This document shows, piece after piece, positions 1 to 30,244 of a DNA stretch of 64,000 bases. A model generated the notes under the pieces. The model had not been told where the DNA came from. It was given only the letters and a program-made list of their open reading frames with translations, and did not search any database. Source of the DNA: Tubulanus polymorphus (Eukaryota > Nemertea > Palaeonemertea > Tubulaniformes > Tubulanidae). The position numbers and the translations under genes are program-made. The stretch spans positions 22,598,001 through 22,662,000 of the forward strand of contig NC_134025.1 in assembly GCF_964204645.1 (NCBI RefSeq). Reading direction: 5' to 3'. Numbering within the stretch: the stretch's first letter is position 1; each line of letters starts with the position of its first letter.

Positions 1-2692
1 GTACATACCACCCATCTAACGATATCCCTAAAAGAGAAATTGCCTTCGGGTTGAGTATTATTGCTCGCTATGTGAGATTTGATTACTATTTACATTGTTT
101 TCTGTGGAAGGATTTATACTTGTGTGCAGGGATTTCGTCATAATCTAGATATTAGAATAATCTAGATATGGAATACTAGTCACAAAGTTTTGGTGATATT
201 TCTCTAAATCTTAATGTTGTACTTCTATAAATCTTTGGGATTGCAGAACTGACTACCATTACTATTTTAGAGCAGTCTCAACTCTTTTTAAGATCTCAAT
301 TACTCACAAAATTATCAAAAAAGCAATACCCATGATTTTGAAAATCTGAATGATTTCTAGTACATTTTCAACTTAACTATTATTTTGATGTCAAATTGTG
401 GTGAAAACTACTACAAAGGGAGACACCAATATAGTCATGTCTGGGATTGTTGGGCTGTCACCTCTTTCTTTCGATCGGAGTTTGATCAGTCATGTCTAAA
501 TTCTTCAAATTCCGATAGTGCTTGAACCGAGATGATAAATTTCGAGCAGTGACTCTTGAAACAAAAGTATATAAGCTTACTTAAAAATTGATGCCGCGAA
601 AATTTGAAATGACATTTTTGCCAGCCAAGAAGCGAGAAGGCAGTTTACATCATTCGGAATTGAACGCCGTCTGTCAAAGAGAATTCCCATCGAAAAAAAA
701 ACACGACGACTTTTCTCGCAGGAAATTCGCAATCATTCATCAATATTATTTTACAACGTCGGCTTACTGCGCGTGCAAACGTCTCACAAGCACGACTAGC
801 GAATTTCGTTCGATATGTTGTTTTTTGTCGCGAAGCCGATATGCCTATTTCCGTGCGCGCGATAAGACGTCGAGTTCGTGGTGGAAAACTTCGAAAAACG
901 ACAAGTGAAGTGGAAATGCATTAACACGCGATAAGTATTCGGTCAACATCGAGGGCGCGTTCCACGCGAAATACAAAAAGGTTGTTCTTTCACTGCTGCT
1001 GAAAAGAGACTCTTCACGGGAGTCTGTCTTTAAAGAGACGCGGGTGACTCTTTTTATTGGATTCCACTCAAGGTTTGCTGGCGCGTGGAAATGTTAGCTT
1101 CCGCTATAGCTCGTAGAGAAATTCGATGAGCTCAGAAGAACAAATATATATAACTAGCAGTATTCCCAGTTTTCGACACGGGGCGGGGCTGGTGTAGTTG
1201 ATGTAGAGACATAAAAATGTTACATGGCAATAATGCCGTGAAGTAATAAGAAAACGTAGTTCATGAATGTCCTAACAGGGGGACACATTGGTAGCAATAT
1301 GGTTGAGGAAAAAAGTTTAATATAATCTGATGTTTTAATTTCATTTCGTTATGATCTCCTTTCACTAAATTTGATGCCTTGTCGTAATTTTAGATTGTAA
1401 ACTATGCTAAAAACCAATTCCCGCGTTTGTTTAGGACCAAAGAATTGTCACATCAACATGAAACACCCGACCCAATAATGGCGATGTTTTCCAAAATACC
1501 TCCAACCAATTCATATAGTTATCTAGATGCATGAAAAAATATACCCGTGCCTCGACGCTATCTTATATAGCTTGAAGTGGTCTTGTAGGTTCTACACGGT
1601 GGATGGATGCAAGGCAATTGAACGTATCAGAAAAAGATAATCTCGGCAGCCCCGACCTTTTCAACATTGACATTTTTTTTCTCGTTTTATTGGTGAGCAT
1701 TATAGAAAACCTGGTCACCTCGTAAATGAGAATAGATTATTATATAAAATTGCAGAGCCTTTCTACGCCTGTGAATCTGAATGAAAATTCATCTCTGTGG
1801 CCCAGGATTTCAGTGTTCTCCATAAGGGACTGCATTATGACGTTGTGTCTGCTGAAGTAGCAAGACTTTCGATCCCCCCCAAAAATACGGAAAAATCAAG
1901 CTCAATCTTTTTTTCGCATTAGCTCAATATATTTCAAAGCAATTATCAGCATTGATAGAATATTGACATCCACTCTGGTTGGGGCAGAAAATATTTTATA
2001 AGGGGTGGAGGTGAAAATAAAAGCGTTGGCCACTCCTCTAAAACCTCTCACGGAGAATACCCGTTTTACATCTGCTGTTTTTGTAAATTATCCCCGTCGT
2101 TGAAAATAATGAAAAAATAAACGACGTGAGTGTAAATATTTATTGTAAGTCTCTTAAAAGTCGTTAAATGCTAAAAAGTCATCGTTAAGCGCGTGACACG
2201 ATGAATATAGGTCGCGTATAATTCAATCAAATGTAGACGATTAGCTGAATGACTTCAATTTGTATGTTTAATTGCTCGTTTTTTATGGTCTCCAGACTGC
2301 GTTCGATTGTCTCTCGGGAACTGTTCGCATGTCCTCGTTTTACTCCAATTATCACAGTTTACGCATCTATTAACGAAGTATCCATTTCGTAATTTCGTGC
2401 GGAAGCGCGGGTGGCATGATCTTCTCGTGATTACGGATCTGGCCAAAAATGTTCTAGTCAGGAAATCTGTTTTATTAGATGAAGGATTTGTAGTTATTTT
2501 TTCAATAATAAGCTGCATTCAAAAAATCTTAATTATATGAAATTTTTTTTGTGTAATCAAATTTAATAGAATTGCTTTTTTGAAGTTTTTGTACAAATGA
2601 TTTAACCAGATGAGTAGATTACTTATAATGAAATTTGCCAAATTGAATAGAAAAAAGTATTTAAATGTGCTCTTACTATGAAATTGTCTAAT

Positions 2693-2945
2693 CAGGGTGG
2701 CCACTTAGCGGGAAATCAAGGAAAAGTCTGTGAATTTTCGTTTCTTTAAAAAAGTGGGGGGATGTTTGTAGAAAGCTAAAAATCAAGGAAATTGGAGAGT
2801 CCAGCTAAATGGCGCGAAAAATCATATAGTGTCTTGTATTTAACTGTGTTAATTAGTTAGATTCTTAGCAGATAAAGTCAGGGAAAATGACTTACATGTC
2901 AGGGAAAAGTCAGGGAAAAATAAGTCAAACAAAAGTGGCCACCAT
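2693..2945. mobile_element. hAT-like MITE with GGTGGCCACT ends
   Basis: CAGGGTGGCCACT at 2693-2705 is matched in inverted orientation by AGTGGCCACCAT at 2934-2945. The interior contains repeated short runs of the type AGTCAGGGAAAA. TCTAAT before the left end resembles CCTAAT after the right end, a possible degenerate target duplication. Ends of this kind are common in hAT-type non-autonomous elements. No transposase is present. Confidence 0.65.
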
Positions 2946-3509
2946 CATTCCTAATTGAGTTGAGTAGCAACTTAGTAGTTAAGTTGAGTTAAGCCATATT
3001 CGACTGAACACAAATTTTGAGCTAGGAAATATACGTTCAGCTGTGAAACCATAATCTATGTACACATTTTATATGTAACTACTTAACTCACTCATGAATG
3101 TTCGCTTGTTTTTAACTGGAGAACATTTATCTCGAGTTATCAGAAATTGGAGAGTCCAGCTAAATGGCGCGAAAAATCATATAGTGTCTTGTATTTAACT
3201 GTGTTAATTAGTTAGATTCTTAGCAGATAAAGTCATGGAAAATGACTTACATGTCAGGGAATAGTCAGGGAAAAGTCAGGGAAAAATAAGTCAAACAAAA
3301 GTGGCCACCATCCTAATTGAGTTGAGTAGCAACTTAGTAGTTAAGTTGAGTTAAGCCATATTCGACTGAACACAAATTTTGAGCTAGGAAATATACGTTC
3401 AGCTGTGAAACCATAATCTATGTACACATTTTATATGTAACTACTTAACTCACTCATGAATGTTCGCTTGTTTTTAACTGGAGAACATTTATCTCGAGTT
3501 ATCAGAAAT
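2787..3509. repeat. Tandem duplication, two copies of about 355 bp
   Basis: The segment starting GAAATTGGAGAGTCCAGC near 2788 is repeated from about 3143 and ends at about 3509 with ATCTCGAGTTATCAGAAAT. The offset is 355 bases at the left end and about 362 near the right, because the second copy carries one extra AGTCAGGGAA-type unit. The copies are otherwise almost identical, which points to a recent event. The duplicated block includes the right half of the hAT-like element, so that half is present twice (second end near 3301-3311). Confidence 0.9.
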
Positions 3510-3878
3510 CTGTCATATCGAAAATTCTTCTAAACGCGCACGCGCCGGCATGTACCGATAGATCATGATGTAGAGATGAAAAATGACGTACTCAGTATCG
3601 TAGCTGTTAATTCGTACAGCATAATTCCTAATCAAATCTGATGCAGTAGCACACACTGGTTGAATTGATGAAATCAAAAATGATTCAACCGTGACCTCGC
3701 TTATTAATTCGATCTCTTATTGCCTGGGGATCGTATATACGCCGTAAACCGTTTTTGATCTCTGATTAGAGATGATGGTGCGCACACTGTGACATAATCA
3801 AATGACTCGGGCAGGAACCGTAGACGTCACGTCGATATTTAACCCGCATATTGGTTGAAATATTCATATGAAGTCGGT

Positions 3879-4155
3879 GATGGCGGATCCAGATGGGGGG
3901 GTGTACCGTTTGCGCCCCCCTATTCTTTGAATTTTTTCAAGCCACCATATACATGTATATAAAAAACTAGTTAGAAAATGGTGAAATTGTGAACATATTT
4001 CATTACTAATTTCAACCAGGAAAGTGCTCAGAGTGCGTTTAATTTTTCAAAATTTTCCGTAGAGCATATGCAGAGACCCTGCACCATATGTAAGTAGTGA
4101 CCCAAGTATGGTAATTAGTGCTCACCCCCTTTTCCGAAAACTGGATCCGTCCCTG
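3879..4155. mobile_element. hAT-like MITE with GGATCCGCCCCTG-type ends
   Basis: GATGGCGGATCCAG at 3879-3892 and CTGGATCCGTCCCTG at 4141-4155 are inverted matches. Next to them lie G-rich and C-rich inner arms (GGGGGGGTG on the left, CACCCCC on the right). The interior of about 245 bases is noncoding. The end motif resembles the CAGGGGCGGATCCAG terminus seen in many invertebrate non-autonomous DNA transposons. I see no clear 8-bp target duplication. Confidence 0.6.
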
Positions 4156-5007
4156 TTTATGCTCCCCGGTCGCAGCAGTCTGCGTTAAGATCACTCTGAA
4201 TGATACTGTAGTATAATATTCGAATTGAAGGATGAATATACAGTAGACTTACAGCGCTTGCCTCGTTGGATTAGCATTTTTATGAAGTGTTATGACAGTT
4301 AACCGATAGGATCAGTAAACTAACTGATATGAAATGAAAAAAGCTATCAAACGGAATGCATTCGCGCTGTTTTCGCATCGAGATCGCTTTCCGAGCCGAT
4401 GGAAACGACGACGCGCAAACTTTCTCTCGCTATCCTACAGCGCGCGCGCGAAATTATGAGAGCCATTCCGTTTAATAATTCAGCCCTACTCCAGCGGCGA
4501 CCGGAGTATATAGATTCAAGCCTCAAGCAGTCGTAATTCATAATGATTACTCGTCGCTTGTTAATGCGGATAAACTGGATATGAACGTACACGATATCGT
4601 GAACTATTGTTTTATTCAGTTTAAAATATCACTATTATTAGTAAGGAATGTACAAATAACGCTATATAGCGGCCGGTCGAATGATGAATTGCTACGTTTC
4701 GTTAATTGGTGCAAATTCATTAATTCAGATCGTAGAAATCGACATACAAACATATAGCAAATACCATAATTTTATTGTCCGATGTCTACGTGATGGTTCA
4801 GCGTTTGCCTTTAAATTCCAATGACTTTCATCATGTATTAGGTCACACCAGTGCCATCATGTTCGTGTGGTTTCTCCCTAGCTTACGGGTCACGATGCAA
4901 TTTTCAACAATCATTTCCGTTTGTTAAAACGAACTGTAGCACTTAACCCTGGGGCAATGAACTGATTAAAAGTGCTGTTATCTGATGATTTGAATTTATA
5001 TTTTCAG

Positions 5008-5124
5008 CTCGGCGATTTTCAAAGCAGCTACAGTTCCGTCCAGAGAGCGTTAGAATCATTTTCCGACCACGTCGATTCGAAAGAACTGCTGAAGATACTC
5101 AAACAACATTTCACGCTGCTGTGA
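5008..5124 (+). CDS. Terminal coding exon of an unidentified upstream gene (partial)
   Basis: A polypyrimidine tract ending in TTTTCAG at 5007 is followed by an open frame of 38 codons ending in TGA at 5122-5124. The peptide begins LGDFQSSYSSVQRALESF and ends in KILKQHFTLL. It is rich in helix-forming residues and codon choice resembles that of the two genes downstream. I do not recognise the family. The preceding exon is not visible, so at least part of 1-5007 is probably its last intron. The exon enters in phase 0 if the frame is right. Alternatives are a chance open stretch after a good acceptor, or an alternative last exon. Confidence 0.5.
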   Translation, partial: LGDFQSSYSSVQRALESFSDHVDSKELLKILKQHFTLL

Positions 5125-7200
5125 TGTACTGGTACTGCGAAACTACGAAATTTGTGGCCGATTGGACTGTCATGGATTCAAGCCCGAGAGATCATTTTAG
5201 TTCTACATCCATATACACACTACCGCGACTGCGCGAGACTAACTTGAGCTGTTCTTGTTTCTAAAGCCAATGCCACAGTCTTGTTCGAGCTCGTCATGAT
5301 TTTTTTCTTCGGTCTTAAAAGTAAAACAAATCCTGTCAAAAGCTTGAAGTTTCGGGTGTCATTCGGTCGGAGAAATTACATATGTGTTATAATTATTACA
5401 GCACGTACATTGCGATACGCACCTTCCATATTGAGTTTCAGTAAATCAATCTTACTAATTAGCCGTGTTAGATTCACGTTCCAGTTACCCATTTTGACAG
5501 GCCGTTTAATAAGGCATTGTTGTTTTTTAATGTTCTATCCAATGATGATGGCAATGTCGTTATTTGTATTTCATGCTAAATAAGTAGTGCATGTGTTCCT
5601 GAACTGATGCATCTGATGGTTATGTGAACCTAACTGAGTACATTAGATTCTGCGCCTAAGTTGGTCGGTAATTGTGATGAGAATATTGAATAGTTTTTGG
5701 TACAAATAATGAAATAACGATTAATACCCAGCTGTATACTTATCTGCTATAGAATACAGAAAAAACTAAGCTCAACTGTATTGTATTTTCTGCTGTGTGA
5801 GAGCAAAGATTCTGCGCTTAGCAAGCGCCGAATCACCTGTAAGCGCGATATTTTGGAAAATTCGACACCACATAAATAAAGACCCTCCTAAGCCCATCTG
5901 ATATATACAGTATATTCTGTTGGGTCGATTGCCTCGGATATGCCCACAAAGTAATATTATCACATATATGAATTTTCAGACTCCATTCATCTTGATAATC
6001 TATCCGACTGCTCCGGAATTCACATACATTGGAGAAAATTTATTAGTCCCATGAGATCCGAGGCAAATGGAGTCTACTGTATTTTACTGGTCACCATTTG
6101 GGAAATTTCAAGTTTTTCAAGTCTCAGCACTAATGTGATCGACCTTGAGAAAGAAGTAACTGTGGCCTTACTACTATTATTTTCATCGAATGAAATGGTG
6201 TAATCCTGATTGAAACAGGTGAATGAAATCTATTTACGTACGCCAGCCATGGAATTTCTCTATACATCACTCATTGATGTGTTAATCACTCATCTATATT
6301 TACAGTAAATATTTAAATAGAATTTCCACCCTTTCCTTGTTCCTTGACAACTCACGTCTTGGCTCTTCTTCCTGGTGATGTAAATGATTCGATTATCGGT
6401 TGCTCCGTGATAGGTTGTTTTTGCTCGTAACCGTTAACACTCTACTGGCGATGGCTGCAGTGTGTTTTTCTTATGTATTTCGTTGGAAAAAAACCTTCCA
6501 TTACAAACATTTCTTTTATAGGCACTTAAGTTTGTAGAAAAAAAAGCTGATAAATCTTGCCTGCATTTGACTTAAAAGGGGCGTTGGAAGCAATTTTTGA
6601 TATCAAATCCTAATATTGCTGCTAAGATTCTGAGATTCTGATATTGCGGTGGTGAATTTACTTCAATTTTGTCAAAAACATAGTTTTGAAAGACAAAAAT
6701 GTCATTCAATAAATTTATTGAAAGCCACAGCAATCATTTATGATTGCTGTGGCTTTCGCCGCTGCAGTCGCTACAGTTCCAACGCTTCTGCTTAATAAGT
6801 GAAATAGCCAACTAACCAGGATCTTATCGAGTTTGAAACATGACGACGATAATCTATGCTTTTTAACACAAAGTGAATTAATTCGAAAAATATGTGAACA
6901 TAGTTATAACATGCAATTATGGCTTTTAAAATTTAGTATGAAATTAATTAGTCCTTTCCATGATATTCATTTGGAAATTTGTAGATTTCGATGAACATTT
7001 ATTTTGACTCCGTCCATTGTTTATGTAAAAATGCATGATATATCTCTGAAATCTAGTGTATGATATTTTTGCTTTTGAAATAAACTGCTTTATCAAATTG
7101 AAGCTAAATAGAAATACTTTCGATTTTGTTATAATTTCGTTGTATTTTAGCGTGATTGGACTAAGCTCTACTTGTGAGTTCATTCATCCGAATAGGACGA
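5125..7200. other. Intergenic: 3' region of the upstream gene and upstream spacer of kindlin
   Basis: No coding exon is supported. An AATAAA at 5875-5880 could end the upstream transcript. The main structural feature is a perfect 18-bp inverted repeat at 6720-6757, listed separately. Confidence 0.5.
6720..6757. repeat. Perfect hairpin, 18-bp arms and 2-base spacer
   Basis: GAAAGCCACAGCAATCAT at 6720-6737 is followed by TT and then its exact reverse complement at 6740-6757. A smaller palindrome, AATAAATTTATT, directly precedes it at 6709-6720. This could be a foldback element remnant or a cruciform-prone site. A microRNA precursor is unlikely because the loop is only 2 bases. Confidence 0.85.
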
Positions 7201-7299
7201 AAGGTCGAACCTACTGAGAGATATTACTCGGAGATGATCCCTTTATCGCTGCGCCAATCAGCGCTCATTACTCGTCGCGGGACAGTAGACTAGATAGGC

Positions 7300-7716
7300 G
7301 TTGAGATGGCCCCTTTCTAAACTCGACTAAATCGATATTTAGTGTGGAGCCGTAGAGCGCCGCTGCTGTTGAACATTCGTGTGCGCGATCTCTCATAGTT
7401 CCGTGAATTTTCAACTGGTTTTAACGTCGAATATTTCCTAAACATGCCCGCGTTCCCATCTGGAATATCCGCGGATCGGTTCTGATTGTCGCCTAGAGGA
7501 ATACCGTCCGGTAGACGTTCGTGGTCAGTGTAGATTATTGTTAGAAAAGTTAGCGTTAAAAGTTGCCTATCCCAACAACAAGTCTCTCTATAGGCCTATC
7601 TATAAGGTCTATATCTATCTACGCTACATTCATACAAGTATGGTTTCTGAGAAGTAAATCGCTGGCCGCCGCCGTCTCTCTGTCGTAAATGTGATAAGTT
7701 ATCAATCATGTTCTAT
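7300..7716 (+). promoter_or_regulatory. Probable kindlin promoter and noncoding first exon
   Basis: The stretch is richer in CpG than its surroundings and lies just upstream of the kindlin start codon. A consensus donor, GTAAGT, begins at 7717, and an acceptor (GAACAG) ends at 7914 just before the coding ATG. This suggests a 5' UTR exon ending at 7716 and a 198-base intron. The ATG at 7708-7710 within this exon would not be in frame with kindlin after splicing. The transcription start cannot be fixed from sequence. Confidence 0.45.
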
Positions 7717-7919
7717 GTAAGTAAACTACATGGTGGATTTACCTGATTATTCAAACATTTCCGAGAAGATCATGACGAAAGAATCATCAATTTGTTAAAC
7801 TTCGCGATCCGACCGACCCGGCTAAGCTCGCTGTCGTTATTTTATCGTTGAAAGGATTTATCATTATTACGTTTTCGAATATCTTGTTATAAGTAACGCG
7901 ATCGGGTCGAACAGAAAAT

Positions 7920-27337
<19,418 letters not shown>

Positions 27338-29300
27338 TGTTTCGTTTCGTCGGGCTTCGTCGCACTCTGTTACGATATGTGTTGTTAAAACAATGCCGCG
27401 GCAGGAATTCGAAGGATCTATCCAGCTTTCGACAAGTACTAGAATTTAGTGGTCGTGTATCCGAAAATCGCTTTTTCATTCGCACAATGTGGGACGAAAG
27501 TCTACGTACATTACGTCGTAAGTGGATTAGTTAGCAATCCCGATGTTACTGCAATGCACGCGTAGCCACTGACAGTGCAATTTGGGCTTCGAGCTGCTTC
27601 ACGGATCCATCGTTTTGTACTATAGCATCTACCTGTTAATATTAAAAAGTAAATGGGGCTGAAATAAATCTTACGCAAATCACTAATTGCAAATGTTATA
27701 CGTATATATTATATTGTTGAATATCTTGCCTGTGCTCTCTAATGTTTACCAACTTTCTATATATAAATCTGCTATCAAAGGTGCTTCAAAAATGGGCATT
27801 GAACATGTCTGAATTGAATATGATGAATCGAATGTAATGATATAAGGAAATGCACTGAAAGAAATTGAATCTTTGATTGACATTCTGTTTGAAGACAAGA
27901 TGTTGGTTATTACCTTCAGCACCTGGTTATGACTCAGTTGTGAATTGGATCAATCAGCTATTTGACAAATTTTAATGCAAAACAACTGCGGAACTAGTGC
28001 CAGGATAAGTGTATGAACATTGTAACTGAAAGGCTGATCTCAGCGATCTGAATTTTGATGTTATGAAACAGATATTCATTGTGTATGATTACTCCTGTGA
28101 TAGGAAATATACTTTTGCGTTGTTAATACAGTGATGGTTGATGATGCCAGGGACTCGTAAGAATTTCGTTGTAGAGTCCATGATGATGCAAAGGGGGTTT
28201 TCCTCCGAATATTAATGATGGGTGCAATTTGTACATAGCAATTGGTATATACCGGTATTATCTCTAATTACCATTGGTACAGTAGGCTCTGCAAGTGATG
28301 CAACAGATCTAACGTACCAGTACGTTTTTGGCAGGCAATGAGTTAAAAACGTTGGAACTGTAAATATTTTACTGAGTTGACCAGATACATTTAAGAGATA
28401 CTTAGGAAACGAGCAAAGTCTTCGCGATATTTATCTTTACTGATAAGAGAGGGTGAGTTTATAAGCGCGAAGTGAAAAAGTGTCCTCTGTATTTATGCAG
28501 TATCCCTGTTCAGTTTGAAAGTTGAAAGGTGTTGTGGGTCTAATGACTGAGCTGGGCATTTACGAATTTCCTTTTAATGCAAAAATGACTGTAAATAGAA
28601 TTTTATCATTGAATATGTAAAGCGTTATTTTGTATTCATTACGAGAGTTACGTGTACGTCCCGAGTTGTTACCTAAACTATATATGGAAAAAAACATTAA
28701 TTACAGAAGATTTTAATGTCTATATTGTAGTATACATGATTAATTATTTAGTTGTTAAAAATGCATGACCGATTAGAGATTTGTAGTTTATTGTCGAAAT
28801 TAACCCCTTTGATGAAGTGAGGTAATTTTAGCAGCCTTTTCTGTGCTGCTTGTTTGCGTGGAATATAATTTCACCCTTGCCAACGAATGATTAAAGCCAG
28901 CATATGCCAGGTTTTAATCCTGCTTTCAACAATTTTTCAGTTGGCTTATGATAAACTTGCTGTGACACATCAACACATCATGATATGCTGTTTAGTGTTT
29001 GCCTTACGTTTTTATGTTAAAATATGTTATGTACTAGAGCCTATGCAAGCACAGATTTTCTCTTCTATTTGTTCTTATTTTTCGAGAATATCCAGGGTGA
29101 TTTTTAGATTGTTGGTATATTCACCGATGGTTGTAGGGCTATTTCATGCTACCATATTTCTGGATGTGGATCTGGATATGGTACGTCGACAGGAACCAAT
29201 TTTGGCATATGGTCGACGGGTATTTTATTTCTTTTGAAATTATTGCTGCTTTCCAGTTGGTACTATATTCTTGTATAAAAGTGAAATAAAGGGGAATTCA
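27338..29300 (+). other. Kindlin 3' UTR and spacer
   Basis: No coding exon is seen. AATAAA hexamers at 27663-27668 and 29285-29290 are candidate poly(A) signals; the first would give a 3' UTR of about 350 bases. The transcript end cannot be fixed from sequence. Confidence 0.45.
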
Positions 29301-29959
29301 AATTAAGACTACCTAGTTTGCTTGTCAATTTTTCATATAATTTCTTGCTTAGGTTGAGACTGTTGAGGATGGCATGGAACATGATGGATTAAAAGGTGAA
29401 TATTTATTAAAATCACATAAGTGGTACATTAATGTACACTGCAGCAAATGTACACTAACACTGCAGCAAAAACATTCTGTACAAAATTTCCATGCAATTA
29501 AGAGATCGAATGGATAGACCAAGCATTTTGCGAATGGATCAAACAATGTGATCGTCTCTACCGCGAAATGAAGAAATCTGGCCAACCTAAGCTTAGAGTG
29601 AAATTAAGACAACCAAGAGATAAGAATTTACTAAGTCATTTCGGGACGAAAACGATGTGGCTTGATGAGAGACGATGAAATGGAAGCTTCTTGTTTACAC
29701 TAGTTTTAAATCACATTAATTGCTGACATCTTTTACGACTATATATTTAGTATGAAAAAAACATCTTGATAAACCTGGCCCTTGAGGATGATAATACAAA
29801 ATCAGTTCAACTGGCTTTTGGACTATGATGAACTATTTGGACTATATTTTGCTTCTAGAATTATTCAGATGTGAGTGCAGATTATCAGTCTGAACCGCTA
29901 TTAAGCCATTTCCGTGTTTTATGGCTGATTCATTCCAAATCCTATACCGTATTTTATTT

Positions 29960-30150
29960 GCACGAATTTGATCACATGACCATTCAAAATGGCGACTGAC
30001 CGTCGTGTTGGCACTTTTCGAAAAATATGTAACGATAACATGACTCAAAGCTAATCCTTTTGACTCTGCGGCAAAATATTGACTCCAAAAACCCTTAGCC
30101 CGACGCGATACAACATCATTTTGAAAATAAGAACGCGTTAGAAACGAAAA
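29960..30150 (+). promoter_or_regulatory. Probable TRIP11 promoter with YY1-like site
   Basis: AAAATGGCGAC at 29986-29996 fits the YY1 consensus that often sits at start sites of TATA-less housekeeping genes. TCACATGACC at 29971-29980 is an E-box of the USF/TFE type. No TATA box lies between them and the start codon at 30151. Motif matches alone are weak evidence. Confidence 0.4.
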
Positions 30151-30244
30151 ATGTCCTGGTTAAGTGGTGGAATTTCATCACTGACTGATCAAATTTCCAA
30201 TTTTACGAAAGAAGTGCTGACAGAAGGTACAGAGGAAGTCAGCG
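30151..30244 (+). CDS. TRIP11: TRIP11 coding exon 1 (ALPS motif)
   Basis: Residues 1-31. MSWLSGGISSLTDQISNFTK is Ser/Thr/Gly-rich with spaced bulky hydrophobics, as in an amphipathic lipid-packing sensor, followed by EVLTEGTEEVS. It lacks roughly a dozen Gly/Ser/Leu-rich residues found near the human N terminus. A purine at -3 supports the ATG. Donor GTATGT at 30245, phase 1. Confidence 0.9.

Larger units (their letters stand above)
1..5007. other. Noncoding stretch, probably the last intron of the upstream gene
   Basis: No convincing exon is seen on either strand; the short open frames have low-complexity translations. The stretch holds a hAT-like element (2693-2945), a 355-bp tandem duplication (2787-3509) and a second hAT-like element (3879-4155), each listed separately. 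Two CpG-richer patches, about 580-1060 and 4360-4500, are unexplained. Confidence 0.5.

Noticed and set aside
588-908. 106-codon open frame with basic composition
   Set aside because: No recognisable domain, odd composition and no splice or promoter context; likely chance in a CpG-richer intron patch.
6720-6757. MicroRNA precursor
   Set aside because: The loop is only two bases and the arms are perfect, unlike typical animal pre-miRNA hairpins.
7708-7916. Upstream ATG at 7708 as the kindlin start
   Set aside because: After splicing to 7915 it is out of frame with kindlin, and unspliced it soon meets a stop; the ATG at 7920 matches known kindlin N termini.
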